Below are positions 62,305-64,000 of a stretch of 64,000 bases of DNA, in pieces. The first letter of the stretch is position 1; every line of letters starts with the position of its first letter. The notes below the pieces were generated by a model that worked only from the letters and a program-made list of their open reading frames with translations, made no database searches and had not been told where the DNA came from. The DNA lies in the NCBI RefSeq assembly GCF_000211475.1, contig NC_015474.1, positions 1,426,001-1,490,000 on the forward strand. The letters run 5' to 3'. Made by a program: the position numbers and the translations under genes. Origin of the DNA: Pyrococcus sp. NA2. GTDB taxonomy: Archaea; Methanobacteriota_B; Thermococci; Thermococcales; Thermococcaceae.

Positions 62305-62759
62305 TAGTCCATCCATATCCCCGTCTTCATTATCGAATCATATTGAGCCTTCATTAATTCATAGTGAGCCTTTTCTATCCTTGCCAAATTCTTGAAGACC
62401 TTCCTTAGTTCTTCACTTTTAGCTTCTTTTGCAGCCCTCTCATAGAACTCCCATGTTAATTTCTCCTGTTCCATTCCAATTTTAACGGCGTCAATTTCAC
62501 TAAGTTCTCCTTCCCTTATTTCTTTGAATATCAATCTTTCAACTAGCTCATTGTTAATTCTAGGCATCTCACACTCATTTACAAGTTTCTCCAGGAATTC
62601 TTTCTCAAATATCTCCCAGTGGTTTGCTTCCTCATTGGCGAGGAAAAGAAACATCTTCCTTGCTCTTTCATCGCTAACTTTTCTTGCAAGATTCAGGTAG
62701 AACTTGAGTTCGGCTTTCTCTATCTCCAAAGCCAATCTGAGGATATCTATCTCCTTCAT
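62277..62759 (-). CDS. Rubrerythrin-like ferritin-superfamily protein, 160 aa
   Basis: A four-helix di-iron candidate: LEIEKAELKFYLNLARKV, LFLANEEANHWEIFEKEF, GMEQEKLTWEFYERAAKEA, LARIEKAHYELMKAQYD. All ligand-type Glu and His are spaced as in erythrins; no rubredoxin domain. It follows the 174-residue homologue by 10 nt and was probably born by duplication with it. The products may form a heteromer for peroxide reduction or iron binding. Its C-terminal end overlaps the Fur-like gene on the other strand. Confidence 0.83.
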   Translation of the reverse strand: MKEIDILRLALEIEKAELKFYLNLARKVSDERARKMFLFLANEEANHWEIFEKEFLEKLVNECEMPRINNELVERLIFKEIREGELSEIDAVKIGMEQEKLTWEFYERAAKEAKSEELRKVFKNLARIEKAHYELMKAQYDSIMKTGIWMDYQDFSLEVD

Positions 62760-62769
62760 CGCGAGCCCC

Positions 62770-63294
62770 TCAGAAGTTGAAGTTTATGTCCTTCATTAGC
62801 TGGTCATAGAACTCCTCCTTGTATATGTCTGGATATCGGGTTATATACTCGTATTGCTTCTTTATTATATTGTAGTGGTTTCTCTCCATGTCCGCGAGCA
62901 TTTCAAGAAGTAATTTCGTCTTTTCAGTTGCGGCATACTTTGCAAGCTCCCTATAGAGTTTCTCACTAACAAGCTCAGCTTCCATGGAGATCTCATAAAT
63001 GTCGTCAATAGTCACCTCAACATCCTCTATTATCTCTCCCATTTTCTCCGCAATGACTTTGAATTCCGCAATGACATCTAGTTCTATCTTCTTTGGTTCA
63101 GCGTTCTCTCCTAAAACCTTCTCTGCAATGTTCTTGACGATCTGCCTATGTTTTTCCTCTTCACTGGCTAGGAAGAGAAGCTCATCTCTTATGACGTCAC
63201 TCTTAACCATCGAAGCAAGCTTCTCATAGGCTTCCTTTGCTCTTATCTCGGAGTTCATCGCTATCTCAAAAACTTCCTTATCCGTAATCTCCAC
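62770..63294 (-). CDS. Rubrerythrin-like ferritin-superfamily protein, 174 aa
   Basis: Helical di-iron candidate with EIAMNSEIRAKEAYEKLASM, FLASEEEKHRQIVKNIAEKV, SMEAELVSEKLYRELAKYA and LADMERNHYNIIKKQYEYI. It resembles the 160-residue neighbour throughout. The start is GTG 63294 with GAGGTG six bases before it. It is the first gene of a two-gene operon at the edge of the oxidative-stress cluster; the A/T-rich sequence TAATTATAATAAC (about 63331-63343, plus strand) contains a possible promoter. Confidence 0.83.
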   Translation of the reverse strand: MEITDKEVFEIAMNSEIRAKEAYEKLASMVKSDVIRDELLFLASEEEKHRQIVKNIAEKVLGENAEPKKIELDVIAEFKVIAEKMGEIIEDVEVTIDDIYEISMEAELVSEKLYRELAKYAATEKTKLLLEMLADMERNHYNIIKKQYEYITRYPDIYKEEFYDQLMKDINFNF

Positions 63295-63435
63295 CTAGAA
63301 CACCTCAATTATTTTACCCTCTTTAATTATAATAACCTTTCGGGTCAAATTTATGCACAAAAGATTTCAAATAATAGACATTACTGGATTTAAATTCGAA
63401 CAGAATGCCAGGTGAATCATCGGTAAACCTTATTA
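63295..63435. other. Intergenic region upstream of terminal ATPase gene
   Basis: Divergent promoter region without a gene. TCATCGGTAAAC at 63418-63429 resembles the repeated word of the 10.0-10.5 kb segment (TCATCGGTTAAC) at 11 of 12 bases; this may be chance. Confidence 0.3.
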
Positions 63436-63472
63436 ACTTGTAGGGGTACAAGTAACTTGTGGGGGTGCAAGT
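63436..63472 (+). promoter_or_regulatory. Two tandem palindromes directly before an archaeal ATPase gene
   Basis: ACTTGTA-GGGG-TACAAGT (63436-63453) is a perfect dyad; one base later ACTTGTGGGGGTGCAAGT (63455-63472) is its near copy (ACTTG/CAAGT arms). The second ends 2 nt before ATG 63475, and its GGGGGTG may serve as the ribosome binding site. CTTATTAA (about 63429-63436) is the nearest TATA-like element. A duplicated operator, probably for autoregulation, is the simplest reading. Confidence 0.6.
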
Positions 63473-63474
63473 TA

Positions 63475-64000
63475 ATGTTATTTTCTCCATATCCAAAAAG
63501 AGTAAGAGAAGAACTCTTCAACAGAGAGAAGGAACTTGAAGAACTTAAAGAGGCAATAGAAAGAGGAGAAAGGCTGATACTTCTTCTTGGGCTCAGAAGA
63601 CTTGGTAAAAGTTCACTCTTAAATGTTGCCCTAAATGAAATTCCAGACCCATCAATTAAGATAGACGTAAGAAAAACATATTCAGAGTTTTCCTCAGTGA
63701 ATAGGTACATAATTGGAAGGATGCTCCTCTCAGCCATGAAAGGAAAGCGAAGAATAATAGAGGAAGCAAAGATTTTCCTTGAGAGGGTTAGGGGAATAAG
63801 CATCTCTGGTGTTAAAGCTGAGATAACATCACGGGAATTTTCAATAGTTGAGTTACTTGAGGCCCTGAACGAGTATGGTGAAAAAACTGGAAGAGTTGTG
63901 ATAGCATTCGACGAAGCACAGTACCTCCGCTTTGGAGGAGCAACTAGGTACGATGGAATCTTAGCTTATGCTATTGATAACCTAGAGAATATAACATTCA
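63475..64000 (+). CDS. Archaeal AAA ATPase (PF01637-like), N-terminal 175 residues, runs off window
   Basis: The protein starts MLFSPYPKRVREELFNREKE, followed by Walker A LLGLRRLGKSSLL (about 34-46) and Walker B VIAFDEAQYLRF near residue 145. This is the archaea-specific ATPase family often found in many variable copies in Thermococcales; C-terminal winged-helix and nuclease-like parts would lie beyond the window. The start ATG 63475 follows a G-rich ribosome binding site within the second palindrome. The function is unknown; copies are linked with genome variability and possibly defence. No stop is seen before the window edge. Confidence 0.85.
   Translation, partial: MLFSPYPKRVREELFNREKELEELKEAIERGERLILLLGLRRLGKSSLLNVALNEIPDPSIKIDVRKTYSEFSSVNRYIIGRMLLSAMKGKRRIIEEAKIFLERVRGISISGVKAEITSREFSIVELLEALNEYGEKTGRVVIAFDEAQYLRFGGATRYDGILAYAIDNLENITF

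Noticed and set aside
63417-63803. 128-codon minus-strand frame at the right end
   Set aside because: The plus strand codes for an ATPase with intact Walker motifs over the same bases; the minus frame is its shadow.

Overview
The window comes from a hyperthermophilic euryarchaeon of the Thermococcales, most likely a Pyrococcus. The evidence is a complete sulfhydrogenase II operon (shuBGDA) divergent from an NfnSL-type ferredoxin:NADP oxidoreductase with a perfect SurR-type site between them, an encapsulin with a fused ferritin-like N-terminus next to a DpsL gene, A/T-rich intergenic DNA with archaeal TATA boxes, GGTG(A)-type ribosome binding sites, and many GTG/TTG starts with 1-4 nt gene overlaps. 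I saw no rRNA, tRNA or CRISPR array. Gene names and family links are from recognition of motifs and memory; no search was run.

Layout. 1-9.5 kb: end of a GH57 gene, a KaiC-like ATPase, an M19 dipeptidase, a methyltransferase, then the hydrogenase and Nfn genes, which together move electrons between NADPH, ferredoxin, H2 and sulfur. 10.0-10.5 kb: a non-coding segment full of hairpins and repeated TCATCGGTT units. 10.5-21.0 kb: a tightly coupled five-gene operon with visibly higher G+C and different codon use (unknown protein, SNF2-type helicase with DUF3883-like nuclease end, DUF1156-type DNA methylase, small protein, DUF499-type ATPase); this looks like a horizontally acquired antiviral system. 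21.4-27.0 kb: a DUF4143-type ATPase, a gene remnant, and a three-gene module of unknown proteins, one with a restriction-nuclease-like C-terminus. 27.2-33.2 kb: an amino-acid locus with its own Lrp regulator and a separate RAM sensor domain, an M29-type peptidase, two class V aminotransferase-fold enzymes, an SNF-family transporter and RidA. 33.7-39.5 kb: a copper module (CopA, CopR, a CcdA-like membrane protein, an anchored Cys protein, a Met/His-rich protein) linked by matching CopR-type operators. 39.6-44.6 kb: sulfur amino-acid and thiamine genes (cystathionine synthase/lyase types, methyltransferase, Thi4), each with a clear palindromic operator. 44.9-52.4 kb: CopB and CadA type metal pumps with ArsR, a copper chaperone, DUF302, and an FTR1-type iron permease; several decayed genes lie between them. 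52.7-58.2 kb: SufCBD, ThiI and an E1-like enzyme (Fe-S assembly and sulfur transfer to tRNA/cofactors). 58.3-63.3 kb: an oxygen/iron defence cluster (flavodiiron protein, three rubrerythrin-like proteins, encapsulin, DpsL, Fur/PerR). The window ends inside an archaeal AAA ATPase gene preceded by two tandem palindromes.

The right half is therefore a metal, sulfur and oxidative-stress region in which small local regulators (CopR, ArsR, Fur/PerR, and unidentified factors at the thi4 and cystathionine promoters) appear to act on visible inverted-repeat operators. The left-centre is an accessory/defence island and holds the best candidates for undescribed biology.
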